DNA from: DATADW01 sp963733905
GTDB lineage: Bacteria; Actinomycetota; Acidimicrobiia; Spongiisociales; DATADW01
NCBI GenBank assembly: GCA_963733905.1
Contig: CAVTEU010000007.1
Location: forward strand, 62,001-126,000
Length of the DNA: 64,000 nucleotides
Direction: 5' to 3'
Below the pieces are notes generated by a model. The model was given only the letters and a program-made list of their open reading frames with translations. It was not told the DNA's origin and made no database searches. Positions 1 to 9,515 of this stretch are shown here, piece by piece (the first letter of the stretch is position 1; each line of letters starts with the position of its first letter). The translations under genes and the position numbers were made by a program.

Positions 1-327
1 GCGGTCGTCGGCGGGCATGAAGCCGACAATCCGCCGCACACGCGACGACTGGCGGGTGGCGTCGAGCCCGCCCACCAATGCACGCCCCCTGCTCGGGGTG
101 GTGAGACCGGTGAGGATGCGGAAGAGGGTCGACTTGCCGGCGCCGTTGGGGCCGACGACAGCGCAGATCTCGCCTGCGCCGACCTGGAGGTCGACCCGGT
201 CGAGGGCGGTCACCGCCTCCTTGCTCGAGGAACGGATGAGCACCCGGAGCCAGGTGGGCGAGGGGATATACACCTTGGAGACGTCCTCGACGGACACGAG
301 TATCTCGCCGACTGGGACATCGGCCAT
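1..327 (-). CDS. ABC transporter ATP-binding protein (N-terminal part)
   Basis: The gene runs off the left edge, so only the first 109 residues are present, starting MADVPVGEILVSVEDVSKVY. A perfect Walker A, GPNGAGKST, lies near residue 60 and is followed by the usual RILTGL segment. The subunit would hydrolyse ATP at the cytoplasmic face of a membrane exporter; the strand-conserved style resembles ABC-2 exporters. GGGAG about 10 bases upstream supports the ATG at 327. Substrate unknown. Its neighbours (glycosyltransferase, sulfotransferase, SGNH protein) suggest polysaccharide or lipid export, but that is inference because the permease is outside the window. Confidence 0.88.
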   Translation of the reverse strand, partial: MADVPVGEILVSVEDVSKVYIPSPTWLRVLIRSSSKEAVTALDRVDLQVGAGEICAVVGPNGAGKSTLFRILTGLTTPSRGRALVGGLDATRQSSRVRRIVGFMPADDR

Positions 328-471
328 TGTTGGGGTCTCCCTGCTCACGATGGTGGCACTCGGCGCTAGATCGCCGGCCGGGACGGGGTCACGGCGCGTC
401 GTGCCGACGATCAACCCAGCAGATGAGTATATCGGCGGCAGCCCCCACCCTCCTGAGCACAGATTCGCCCG

Positions 472-1266
472 TCATCCTGCGTCGAAGAACGCCTCGAGCT
501 GTTCACCGAGGATCTCCTGGCCGGCGGTATCGGCATGACAGCCGTCGCGGGTCACGTCGGAGGGCAGAGGGCCTTGAGGAGGACCAGCCATGACCTCACC
601 GGTTGCCACCAGGTCTGCGGCCAACTGCGCCATGCGCTCGGGCCCACCGTCGCCCGCGATCTCGCACACGTGCCCGTCGGTGTAGGAAGGCTGGGGTGAG
701 ACGTAAATGGGGAGGCCCGGCGCCGAGGCCTTGATCTCCTCGAGCACGGCGAGCGCCCGGTCGAGGTCGTCCTGGGCACCTCCGGCGAAGGTGCACAGCT
801 GCCACCAGATGGCGGCCGTGTCGGGCTGCATCCCTCAACTGGCCGCGGAAAATGGCCCACAGACGGCTGCCGGCCTCGGCGCCGAACGCCCAGCGTCCCA
901 CCGTGCCCCCGCCGTAGCGACCGAATCTGGGCCAGAACTTGTCTCCGCCCAGCGCGGCGTAGCCGTCCACCGCGTTCTCGGTCATCGAGCACCCCACAAA
1001 ACCGACCAAGCCGTCTACGTCGGTGGGCTCGCCGACGGGCGCCGTAGGGGTCGGGCCGCCCGCGGTGGTCGGCGTCGCCGAGGGAACCGTCGTCCTCGAG
1101 GGCCTGGTGGGCAGCGTCGTCGAGGGCCTGCTTGGCCGGGTGATGGAGTCCCGGGGACGGTCCGTCGGCCCGGTTGACCCGGTGGGTCCGCGCCTCCACC
1201 GCTGCACGCCACCAGCGCCAGGACGAGCCCGGCTGTGAGCAGTGGACGAGCGGACTTCAAGCGCAT
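472..1266 (-). CDS. SGNH-hydrolase-like lipoprotein (two frameshifts)
   Basis: The start MRLKSARPLLTAGLVLALVAC gives a signal peptide with a lipobox ending at Cys21, so the product should be a lipid-anchored extracytoplasmic protein. A Pro/Thr-rich linker follows, then GFVGCSMTEN, a block-I-like segment with a possible nucleophile Ser, and a C-terminal DGCHADTAGQ segment resembling the DxxH block of SGNH/GDSL esterases. The reading frame changes near 1195 and returns near 833, and the two shifts compensate. Block I has GCS in place of GDS, so catalytic competence is uncertain. It lies between a transporter ATPase and a glycosyltransferase, a context that fits acyl or acetyl editing of a surface glycan (inference). 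Confidence 0.6.
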
Positions 1267-1352
1267 TGGCGGAGCGATGGTAGGACGGACCGGGTGTCAA
1301 GCGACTTCGGCGGGCTCGCGGGCGACATCTCCCGGGTTACCCTCGCCGCCCG

Positions 1353-2541
1353 ATGATCGACCAACTCGTACTCCACGTGATCGACTCGCTCGGCACGGTT
1401 GGCGGCGCTGAACAGCAGCTAGTCGCCAACCTGCGCCGGTTCGCCGACCGGCGCCTGCGTCACGCGTTGGCCGTGGTCTACGAGGACACAGTCGGGAGCC
1501 GGAGCGACGAAGTACCCGACGAGGTGCCGATACACCTGCTCTACCAGGGCGACGCCCGGCCGTCGGGCCGCTGGGACCTGGTGCGGAGCTTCGACCGGGC
1601 GGTCGCCGAGATCCGGCCCCACCTGATCCACGGTTCGCTGGCCAACGCCGGGCTGGCGGCCCGGCTGGTCGGAGCCCGGCGTCGGATCCCGGTGGTGGAG
1701 AGCCTGGTCAACATAAGCCACGAGCCGGTGCGGGTGACCGACAACCCGGGGGTGACCAAGCTCAAACTGGAGGGTCACCGGCTGCTCGATCGGATCACGA
1801 TGAGAACTGTGAGCCGCTTCCAGGCGCTCACGCCGGCGGTTGCCGAGTCGTGGCAGACGCGTCGTCGGGCTGCGCCCCGAACGGATCGAGGTCATCCCGC
1901 GGGGGATCGACCTGGCCGAGCTCGACGCCGGCGGCTCCCGCGACGAGGCGAGGCAATCGATCCTCTCCGAGCTGGGCTTGGCCGACGATGCCTTCGTCGT
2001 GCTCGCCGTGGGCCGGGTCGAGCCTCAGAAGGGCCACCGCTACCTGGTCGAGGCGATGCCGGCGATCTTGGAGCAGGTTCCCGGCGCCGTGCTCCTGGTG
2101 GCGGGTCGGCCCGGAGCATCCAGCCCGATGGTGGAGTCCCTCGTCGAACAACTCGGTCTCGCCGACCGGGTCATGCTCCTCGGTCGGCGTTCCGACGTGC
2201 CCCGGTTGTTGGGCGCCGCCGACGTGTTCGTCTTCCCCTCGCTGTTCGAGGGTCTGGGTGTCTCGCTGCTCCAGGCGATGGGCCGGGCTCTGCCCGTGGT
2301 GACCACCGACCGGCGCCCGATGAGCGACGTGGTGGACGACGGCAAGACCGGGGTGCTCGTTCCCGCAGAGGATCCGGCGGCGATCGCGGCGATGGTGACG
2401 CGACTCTTCGCCGACCCGGCAGAGCGGAAGCGGCTTGGCACAGCCGCCCGCCAAGAGGTGGCAAGCGAGTACGACGCCGACGAGGTGGCGGCGAGGGTGG
2501 AGCGGTTTTACCTGCGAGCGCTCGACGAGCGTGGCAGCTGA
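1353..2541 (+). CDS. GT4-family glycosyltransferase (one frameshift)
   Basis: The N-terminal half has the GT4 opening VIDSLGTVGGAEQQL (acceptor side). The C-terminal half has VIPRGID, the strand-loop VLAVGRVEPQKGH, and the donor-binding segment FPSLFEGLGVSLLQAMGRALPVV, in which the conserved E-x7-E pattern is only partly kept. This is a retaining glycosyltransferase with GT-B fold, moving a sugar from a nucleotide donor to a glycan or lipid acceptor in the cytoplasm. The frame shifts by one base near 1855, and both halves match the family across the join, giving about 396 residues, a normal length. The acceptor cannot be told from sequence. The adjacent sulfotransferase points to a modified surface polysaccharide. 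Confidence 0.88.
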
Positions 2542-2563
2542 GCGGTCAGGTCTGAGCGGTCGG

Positions 2564-3452
2564 TCAGGTCCATTTGGCATCCCACCCCAGCATCGCCTCC
2601 AACTCCCGGTTGTCGGCGGCGAAGGTCTCGGCGAGCGCGGTGGCGATCTCCGGGTCGATCTTCTCCTTCGCCGGTCCACCGCTGCTCGAATAGCTCCAGT
2701 TGGCGAACTCGGACGGCCGCCACGGCTCCAGTTGGAGGAAACTCACCACTCGGTCGAAGGTGGCGGGTGTGTCGGCGTAGAAGTCCTCGCTCCGGATCAC
2801 GAGAAGATGGTCTTCGGGATAGTGCTCCAGCCACTTCTTCAGCTGGATGGCGTAGCGGCCCCGACCCGCGTAGGACAGCATGTTGTGGTTCCACGGGTCG
2901 TAGCCGGGGTCGGCCATGATCCGCTCTTCCTCGCCGGCCAGCCGCTCGGGCTCCGCTTCGAGGGCGGCGGCGAATTCGAGCGGCTCGACACCGAGCCTGC
3001 GGTTGTGCTGCCAATGGGAGAAGGCGCGCTTGACCGGGTCGCGCAGCATCACCACGAGCCGGGCGTCTGGGACGCAGTTTCGCCGCCCTCTCGGCGGCGA
3101 GGGGGTGGAACATGTAGTACGGATCGGCCTCGAAGGTCATGGTCCCTCGGCGTACGCAAGCGGGAAGTGCGCCCGGTACCAACCGTCGCCTTCGGTGTAG
3201 CGCCGGGTGAAGTACTCGACCTCCTTGCGGAGCGAGGGCACCACCTGCGGGATGTGACCCGAGATAGCGGTACAGGGAACTGGTGCCTCCCCGCTGGGCG
3301 CCGATCACCAAGAGCCCGGGTAGCGCCCGCCACGTCGAGGTCGGACGGCGCACCGTCACCCGAGCGATGGCGATCCTCCGCCGAGCGGTGAAGGAGAGCC
3401 GTTCCCTGAGTGCATCGCGGGCGCGTGACGTCAACGGGGGACGATCCGGCAT
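2564..3452 (-). CDS. PAPS-dependent sulfotransferase (three frameshifts)
   Basis: The 5'-phosphosulfate loop GAQRGGTSSLYRYL lies near residue 60 and the 3'-phosphate-binding segment RDPVKRAFSHW follows about 80 residues later, both hallmarks of the Sulfotransfer_1 fold. The enzyme would transfer sulfate from PAPS to a hydroxyl or amine, here perhaps on a glycan. I join frames near 3253, 3142 and 3071; the bridging segments (VVPSLRKEVEYF, then MTFEADPYYMF, then LVVMLRDP) are all typical of the family. The start MPDRPPLTSRARD at 3452 lies opposite a membrane-protein gene beginning at 3543. It ends 22 bases from the convergent GT4 gene, fitting a shared cell-surface locus. Confidence 0.82.
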
Positions 3453-3542
3453 GGCACGCAGTCTACGAGGCCGGGGTCTTGCCGGCGGACTCGCCGCCGG
3501 CGATTGGACCCAGCACGTCGCACCTCGGCGCACAATGGGCGG

Positions 3543-4192
3543 ATGAGACTGTATGCCGATCTCCCCACCGTGCGCCGGCGCCAGATCATCGTGGACCTGA
3601 TCGTCTTGGGCTGGATCATCCTGTGGATCTGGGTCGGCGTGAATCTCTACGAGTTGGTCGCTCAACTGGGCATCCCCGGTGAGCTCCTCGAAGACGCCGC
3701 CCAGGAGGTCGCGGGCGCGTTTGGGAACTGTGGCGGACACCCTGGCCGATGCGCCGCTGCTCGGCGATGCCCTCGCCACCCCCTTCGAGTCTGCACAGTC
3801 TGCTGTAGCCGGTATCGCAGACGCCGGCGAGTCACAACAGGAGGCGGCGGTCCGTCTCGCCCGCTGGGTCGGGGTGGTCGTCGCGGCACTCCCCATTGCC
3901 TTCGCTCTCATCCTGTGGCTGCCGGGCCGCCTGATCTGGATCCGGGCTTCCCAGGCGGCGAGCGCAATCCGCGACGACACGACCCTGTTCGCCATCCGAG
4001 CGCTGGCCAACCGCCCGATCCGCCAGCTCGCCGCCATCGACCCAGCTCCCGGCATCGGCGTTGCTGCGGGGCGACACCCAGGTCATCGAGGCGCTCGCAG
4101 CCCTCGAACTGGGGGCGATGGGTGTCACGGCGAGACTCCGCCTGGGTCAGGTCGGCGCCCAAGCCGAACGTAAGGCAGCAAGGGGTCGTTGA
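3543..4192 (+). CDS. Two-helix membrane protein of unknown function (two frameshifts)
   Basis: I do not recognise a family. The protein begins MRLYADLPTVRRRQIIVDLIVLG, with a membrane segment near residues 15-40, then about 60 mostly soluble residues, a second membrane segment (VGVVVAALPIAFALILWLPG), and a cytoplasmic helical tail with LFAIRALANRPIRQL and a Lys/Arg-rich end. The frame shifts near 3717 and 4065; the final part reads DTQVIEALAALELGAMGV. This gives about 215 residues with both ends predicted cytoplasmic. It is divergent from the sulfotransferase, and comM follows on the same strand after about 100 bases. Confidence 0.6.
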
Positions 4193-4296
4193 CCAGCGTG
4201 GCAGCCTCGTCCGCTACCTGGACCCGTCGCGTCGGCGGTGAGCGTTCGAGCCCGGGCGCCACGGAGAATGTCGCAGGTGGGTCATACGTTGCCGCC

Positions 4297-5772
4297 ATGT
4301 TCGCCGCAGTCACCTCAGCGACATTGGTCGGCGTGGAACCACGGCCGGTCCGGGTGGAGGTCCACGTCGGCGGTCAGCTCCCGTCACTTCGTCTCGTAGG
4401 GCTGCCCGATACGGCGGTCCGCGAGGCGAAAGACCGGGTGCAGGCGGCTCTCCAGTCGTCCGGGTTCCGAATGCCGGACCGCAGGGTCACGGTCAACCTC
4501 GCCCCGGCCGATCTGCCAAAGGCGGGTTCGGCATATGACCTGCCCATCGCGCTTGGGGTGATCGCGGCATCGGGCGGGGCACCCCCGGGGTTGGCCGACG
4601 TGGTGGCGCTGGGAGAGCTGGCACTCGACGGGACCGTCCGTCCGGCCAGAGGAGGGATGGCGGCGGCGGTGGTGGCGGCCCGGTCTGGCCGGCCCTGTCT
4701 GCTCCCGCCGGCGCTGATGGCGGAGGGCGCGCTGGTGGTGGGTGCCGACACGAGGGCGGTGACCTCTCTGGCCGAGGCGGTCGCCGTGGCGTTGGGTGCG
4801 CCTTCATCGGCGGCGCCCACCGATGGCGCCGTCGCTGACCAGCCACCCGACCCACCCGACCTGGCCGTAGTGAGGGGTCAGGCAACGGCGCGCCGGGCGC
4901 TGGAGGTGGCGGCGGCGGGGGGGCATCACCTTCTGATGTGGGGCCCTCCCGGTTCGGGGAAGACGCTCCTCGCACGGTGTATGCCTGGGCTGGTCCCCGA
5001 GCTGACGCCCGATGCAGCGGTCGAGGTGGCCCAGGTTTGGTCGGCCGCGGGGAGGAGCGACGCTCCACGCCGGTACCCGCCCTTCCGCGCCCCCCACCAC
5101 ACCGCAACGGTTGCGGCGCTGGTGGGAGGGGGGAGCGGCATCGTTACCCCCGGAGAGATCTCGCTCGCCCACCATGGGGTGTTGTTCCTCGACGAGTTGG
5201 GTGAGTTCCCCACCAACCTGCTCGATGCCCTCCGCCAGCCGGTCGAGGAGGGCTGGGTGACGGTCGCCCGCTCGGGAAGGTCGGTCATGTTCCCGGCCAA
5301 CGTCCAACTCGTCGCCGCCACCAATCCCTGCCCCTGTGGGTTCGAAGGTGATCGTGCGGTGGCGTGCCGCTGCCGGCCGAGCGGTGTGGAGCGCTATCGG
5401 AGACGGCTCTCTGGGCCGCTGCTCGACAGGTTCGACCTCAGGGTTGCGGTCAGCCGCCCCGGCTCGTCGGCGCTCTCCGGCCCGGCAGGGGAGAGCAGCG
5501 CCGATGTCAGGAGCAGGGTGATCGCCGCACGCCGGCGGCAAGCCGACAGAGGGTCGCTCAACCGGTCGCTCGATCGGCGCCGCCTCGACGCCCTCCCCTG
5601 GGAATCGGCCGGTGTCGGTCTGCTCGAGCGAGCCGTGGAGAGGAGCGCCCTCAGCGGACGCGGTTACGACCGGGTGCGGCGGGTGGCGCGCACTCTGGCC
5701 GACCTGACCGCCAGCGATGCCGTCACCGAGGCGCACATCGCCGAAGCACTCTCCTTCCGGGAGTCGTGGTGA
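4297..5772 (+). CDS. comM: YifB/ComM family Mg-chelatase-like AAA+ ATPase
   Basis: The 491-residue product starts at MFAAVTSATLVGVE. An N-terminal ChlI-like domain (VEVHVGGQLPSLRLVGLPD, then NLAPADLPKAGSAYDLP) is followed by the AAA+ core with Walker A GPPGSGKT near residue 221, FLDELGEF as Walker B, and ATNPCPCG before a Cys-containing loop. The C-terminal sensor region contains SGRGYDRVRRVARTLADL. ComM is a DNA-branch-migration helicase that helps integrate transformed DNA. The stop codon overlaps the GTG start of dprA in the tetranucleotide GTGA, so the two uptake genes are translationally coupled. This is one of the few undamaged long frames here. Confidence 0.95.
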   Translation: MFAAVTSATLVGVEPRPVRVEVHVGGQLPSLRLVGLPDTAVREAKDRVQAALQSSGFRMPDRRVTVNLAPADLPKAGSAYDLPIALGVIAASGGAPPGLADVVALGELALDGTVRPARGGMAAAVVAARSGRPCLLPPALMAEGALVVGADTRAVTSLAEAVAVALGAPSSAAPTDGAVADQPPDPPDLAVVRGQATARRALEVAAAGGHHLLMWGPPGSGKTLLARCMPGLVPELTPDAAVEVAQVWSAAGRSDAPRRYPPFRAPHHTATVAALVGGGSGIVTPGEISLAHHGVLFLDELGEFPTNLLDALRQPVEEGWVTVARSGRSVMFPANVQLVAATNPCPCGFEGDRAVACRCRPSGVERYRRRLSGPLLDRFDLRVAVSRPGSSALSGPAGESSADVRSRVIAARRRQADRGSLNRSLDRRRLDALPWESAGVGLLERAVERSALSGRGYDRVRRVARTLADLTASDAVTEAHIAEALSFRESW

Positions 5773-6848
5773 TCTCCGACGCCCGGCTCGTGCTCGCCTG
5801 TGTGGGGCTCCACCCGGAGAGGTCGGCGGCACTGGTGGCATCACTCGGGTCTCCGGACGCGGTGGTCGCCGCGCTCCGGGCGGGGCGGGTGAGAGCGACG
5901 CAACCAGTCCGTGAGGCTGCCTCGGTGACTGCACGCCGAATGGCGCCGGCGGCTCGCCTTGGCGCGTTGCTCGGTGCTGGCAAAGGAAGACCCCGAGCTA
6001 CCCGCCCTGGATGTCGTCGCTCCCCGGCGCACCGGACGCCATCTTCGTCAAGGGTCGGTTGCCCGAGCTGCCCGGGGTGGCCGTCGTGGGCACGCGCACG
6101 CCTACGGGCTACGGGTTGCGGCTGGCGGAGCGTTTTGGGGCTGCGTTGTCGGTGGCGGGTTGGCCGGTGATCAGTGGGCTGGCGCGTGGGGTCGACGGCG
6201 CAGCACACCGCGGCGGACTTCACGGCCCCACGCCGGGTGTCGCCGTTCTCGGCTCGGGTGTGGACGTCTGGTACCCGGCTGGTCACCGCTCGCTCGGTGA
6301 GGACCTGCTCGCCGCCGGTGGGGCCGTGGTGAGCGAGTACCCGCCTGGCACCCGCCCCGAGCCTTGGCGGTTTCCGTTGCGCAACCGGATCATCTCGGGG
6401 CTGGCCGTCGCCGTTGTGGTCGTCGAGGCTCGGCCCGACGGCGGGGCTTTGATAACCGCCCGATATGGGCTCGAACAGGGTCGTGAGGTTCTTGCCCTGC
6501 CCGGCGACATCGACCGCGATACGTCGGTGGGGTGCAACCTCCTGATTCGCGACGGAGCCCATCCCGTCCTCGGTGAGGCAGACCTGGTCGAGGCGCTCTC
6601 GCTGCTCACCGGGGCTCCACCACCTATCGGAGATCGAGGCCGACACCGACCCGGTGGTTCGGCTGGCCGGCCCGGTGGGACGACCGGTCGATTGGATGGC
6701 GGGCGAGTTGGGGTGGCCGATCTCTGACCTGCTGACCCGGATCACCCAACTGGAGTTGGAAGGCCGGGTGCGGCGACAGGCCGATCTGGTCGTGGCGACG
6801 GCGGGCAAGGCGAGAGCGAGGCAGGCTGGAGGCGAAGGTGCGCCGTAG
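5769..6848 (+). CDS. dprA: DNA processing protein DprA (frameshifted)
   Basis: DprA loads RecA onto incoming single-stranded DNA during transformation. The GTG start overlaps the comM stop. The N-terminal helical part (RLVLACVGLHPERSAALV) leads into the Rossmann-like core with GTRTPTGYG, SGLARGVDGAAH, LGSGVDVWYP and IISGLAVAVVVVEA, and a C-terminal winged-helix-like end (WPISDLLTRITQLELEGRV). The frame changes near 5958, 6008 and 6625; the pieces line up in normal family order and give about 359 residues. It is followed after nine bases by xerC. The comM-dprA-xerC-whiG order is familiar in actinobacteria. Confidence 0.9.
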
Positions 6849-6857
6849 CATGGCGGC

Positions 6858-7751
6858 GTGGCCATCCCCGCTATCCCGCCGTGGGCTGAGCCCGCGGTGG
6901 AGGCATATCTCGACAGGGCGCGGCACCACCGGCGGCTGTCGGCGCACACGGTCGCCGCCTACCGGGGCGACCTGGCGCAATTCCTCGCCTTCTGCGACCG
7001 ATCGGGCGTGGCGTCGCTCGCCGACATCGATCGGCGGCACGTTCGACGCTTCCTGGCTCACCTCGACACGAGGCGGTACGCCCGCCGCTCGATCGCCCGC
7101 AAGGCCTCGGCGGTGCGCGCCTTCTTCGCCGACGCCACTCGCCGTGGCGAACTGCCCCGTAAACCCGGCGGACCAGGTCGCCAGGCCAAAGCGTCCCACC
7201 TCGCTGCCCCACGCTCTCCCTCAGCGGGCCGTGCGTGAGATGCTGGAGAAGATCGATGGCGATGACCCGGTGACTTTGCGCGATCGGGCGCTTCTCGAGG
7301 TGCTCTACGCAACCGGGCTGCGTGTCTCGGAGGTTTCCGGGATGACCGTCGGTGATGTCGAGGGTGCAGACCGGGTGAGGGTTGTCGGCAAGGGAGGGAC
7401 CGAGAGGGTGGTGCCCCTTGGCATCCCGGCCCAGGACTCCGTGAGCACCTACCTCCGCTCGGCCCGTGGCCGGTTTGGTGTCAGCGGCGAGCGGCGATGC
7501 CCTCTGGCTCGGCCAGCGCGGCGGGCCCGCTCGGTTCGAGGGGGGTCCGCAGGGTTGTCCAGCAAAGGGCGGCCACCTTCCCCCATGCCCTCCGCCATTC
7601 ATTCGCAACCCACCTGCTCGAGGGTGGGGCCGACCTGCGCGCCGTCCAAGAGATGCTGGGCCATCGCGAACTGGGGACGACACAGCTTTACACTGCCGTC
7701 ACCCGCCACCACCTCAGATCCACCTATGAGCGCACCCATCCGAGAGCATGA
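6858..7751 (+). CDS. xerC: Tyrosine recombinase XerC (frameshifted)
   Basis: This site-specific recombinase would resolve chromosome dimers at dif. It has a SAM-like N-terminal DNA-binding domain (AYLDRARHHRRLSAHTVAAY) and a catalytic domain with all six expected residues visible: Arg in TGLRVSEVSG, Lys in VGKGGTERVVPLG, HxxR in HALRHSFATHLLEGG, His in LGHRELGTTQ and Tyr in TQLYTAV. The frame shifts near 7160, 7490 and 7530, with the family pattern continuing through each. The GTG at 6858 is the earliest in-frame start after the dprA stop. About 297 residues, normal for XerC. Confidence 0.9.
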
Positions 7752-7752
7752 A

Positions 7753-8508
7753 GTGAGCGACCCGGTCAGCAGCCTTTGGGAGCAGTGGAAGTCGAAAGCG
7801 GACGCCCAGGCGCGCGAGGCACTGATCATCCACTACGCCCCGCTGGTCAAGTTCGTCGCCGGCAGGGTCGGTGCCGGGTTGCCGGCCAACGTCGAGAACT
7901 CCGACCTGGTGAGCTACGGCGTCTTCGGTCTGATCGACGCCATCGACAAGTTCGACCTCAGCCGGGGCTTCAAGTTCGAGACCTATGCCATAAACCGGAT
8001 CCGTGGGGCGATCTTGGACGAGTTGAGGGCTCTCGACTGGGTTCCGCGGTCGGTGCGGGCACGTGCCCGCGAGATCGAGCGGTCGCTGACGGAGTTGGAG
8101 CACCGGCTGCAGCGCACCCCCAGCGAGGAGGAGCTGGCCGAGCACATGACGATGCCGTTGGACGGCCTCCAAGACGCCCTCGCCGAGATCTCCAATCTCG
8201 GGATGGTGGCACTCGACCAGATGCTCTCACCGGAGCGAGGCGGGGCATCGGCGGGCGACATGGTCCCCGACCGCCGTGGGATCACACCGGAGGCGGCGTT
8301 CCAGGACGAGGAAACGCGCCAGATCCTGCATGACGCCATATCCCGGCTCCCCGAACGGGAACGGCTCGTGCTCGGTCTCTACTACTTCGAGGGACTCACG
8401 CTGGCCGAGATCGGCAAGGTGCTCGGTGTCACCGAGAGCCGGGTCTGTCAGATCCACACCAAGTCGGTGATGAGCCTCCGCGGCAGGATGGCCGAGCCGG
8501 CAGCCTGA
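7753..8508 (+). CDS. whiG: RNA polymerase sigma factor, FliA/WhiG family
   Basis: This alternative sigma-28-type factor has region 2 with LVKFVAGRVGAGLP, VSYGVFGLIDAIDKFD and FKFETYAINRIRGAILDELRALDW, region 3 with RTPSEEELAEHM, and region 4 ending LTLAEIGKVLGVTESRVCQIHTK, which recognises the -35 element. The match to Streptomyces WhiG, which controls aerial development, is close and includes the DWVPRSVR motif. I favour GTG 7753 because GAGAG lies six bases upstream; ATG 7726 in the same frame lacks a visible ribosome site and overlaps xerC. No flagellar genes are in the window, so the regulon is unknown. Confidence 0.92.
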   Translation: MSDPVSSLWEQWKSKADAQAREALIIHYAPLVKFVAGRVGAGLPANVENSDLVSYGVFGLIDAIDKFDLSRGFKFETYAINRIRGAILDELRALDWVPRSVRARAREIERSLTELEHRLQRTPSEEELAEHMTMPLDGLQDALAEISNLGMVALDQMLSPERGGASAGDMVPDRRGITPEAAFQDEETRQILHDAISRLPERERLVLGLYYFEGLTLAEIGKVLGVTESRVCQIHTKSVMSLRGRMAEPAA

Positions 8509-8533
8509 CTTTCCCGGGCCGGCGGCGAGGGCT

Positions 8534-8600
8534 TACACTCCCGGTCATCACACACGCCCGCCGTCCTCCAGCGGTCGGAGCGGCAACGCTCCGGTGGAGG
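8534..8600 (+). promoter_or_regulatory. Candidate promoter and hairpin leader upstream of rpsB
   Basis: The 190-base gap before rpsB holds a -10-like TACACT at 8534-8539 and a strong two-part hairpin at 8565-8600. The outer arms are CCTCCA and TGGAGG, and the inner arms GGAGCG and CGCTCC close on a GCAA (GNRA) tetraloop. This could be a ribosomal-protein autoregulatory leader for S2. No terminator-like run of T follows it, which argues for translational control or simple mRNA structure. The role is inferred. Confidence 0.45.
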
Positions 8601-8699
8601 AGCCGGTAGGCCCGGCTGCGTCGCATCACGCCCGTCATCGGCGGGCTCAGACGGCACCGGTGGGCGGAGGAACCGAAACCGAAACACCGAGGAGCCAAC

Positions 8700-9515
8700 G
8701 TGGCCCATGTCACCATGAAGCAGCTGCTCGAGGCTGGCGTCCATTTTGGGCACCAGACCCGGCGCTGGAACCCAAAGATGCGCCCCTACATATACGGCGA
8801 GCGCAACGGGATCCACATCATCGACCTCCGTCAGACCCTGGAGCTCACCGAACGCTCCGCCGAGTTCGCCCGCGACCTGGGCACCGACGGCGGCGTGATC
8901 CTCTTCGTGGGCACCAAGCGCCAGGCCCAGGGGGCGATCGCCGAGGCGGCGGACCGGTCCGGGATGCCGTACGTCAACTTCCGCTGGCTGGGCGGGATGC
9001 TGACCAATTTCACCACCATCCAGAAGCGAATCTTCTACATGAAGGAACTGGAGCGGATGGAGGCGTCAGGGGAGATGGACTCCCTGCCCAAGAAGGAACG
9101 TCTCCGATTGCGGCGTGAGCTGCTCAAGCTCCAACAGAACCTCGGTGGGGTGCGGTCGCTGACCCGACTTCCAGACGCCCTCTTCGTGGTCGACCTCAAT
9201 GTCGAGCACACGGCCATCCGCGAGGCGGCGCGCCTCGGGTTGCCGATCATCGCCCTGGTCGACAGCAACTGTGACCCCGACCCGGTGAATTACGTCATAC
9301 CCGGCAATGACGACGCCATCCGGGCGGTGGACCTCATCGCCGGCGTCATCGCAGATGCTCTGCGCGAGGGTGCCGGGATCGCCTCCAAGGACGACGAGGC
9401 GTTCGAGGAGCCGGCTGCCGAGTTCGAACTCGACACCGAGCCCACCGGGACTCCAGATGCGATCGCTGTCACAGAGCCCGCCACCGCTGCGGTAGATGTC
9501 GGGGCGGCCGGCTGA
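8700..9515 (+). CDS. rpsB: 30S ribosomal protein S2
   Basis: The start is GTG with GAGGAG about ten bases upstream. The sequence opens MAHVTMKQLLEAGVHFGHQTRRW and includes RWNPKMRPYIYGERNGIHIIDL and the signature FRWLGGMLTNF, then PDALFVVDLNVEHTAIREA. The core is followed by a roughly 45-residue acidic and Ala/Thr-rich tail, a common actinobacterial feature. The protein sits at the 30S head-body junction and is needed for S1 or mRNA binding. Its TGA stop overlaps the ATG of tsf (TGATG), so the pair is coupled. Confidence 0.98.
   Translation: MAHVTMKQLLEAGVHFGHQTRRWNPKMRPYIYGERNGIHIIDLRQTLELTERSAEFARDLGTDGGVILFVGTKRQAQGAIAEAADRSGMPYVNFRWLGGMLTNFTTIQKRIFYMKELERMEASGEMDSLPKKERLRLRRELLKLQQNLGGVRSLTRLPDALFVVDLNVEHTAIREAARLGLPIIALVDSNCDPDPVNYVIPGNDDAIRAVDLIAGVIADALREGAGIASKDDEAFEEPAAEFELDTEPTGTPDAIAVTEPATAAVDVGAAG

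Noticed and set aside
4804..5934. A 376-residue frame antisense to comM
   Set aside because: No family motif; the sense frame is an intact AAA+ ATPase.
5958..6625. Programmed frameshifting in dprA and other genes
   Set aside because: Shifts are too many, in unrelated contexts and without slippery heptanucleotides plus downstream structure; sequence error is simpler.
6838..8508. One long frame joining a recombinase part to the WhiG sigma factor
   Set aside because: It is an artefact of frame shifts in xerC; the catalytic His, Arg and Tyr of XerC are in other frames, and whiG has its own start at 7753.
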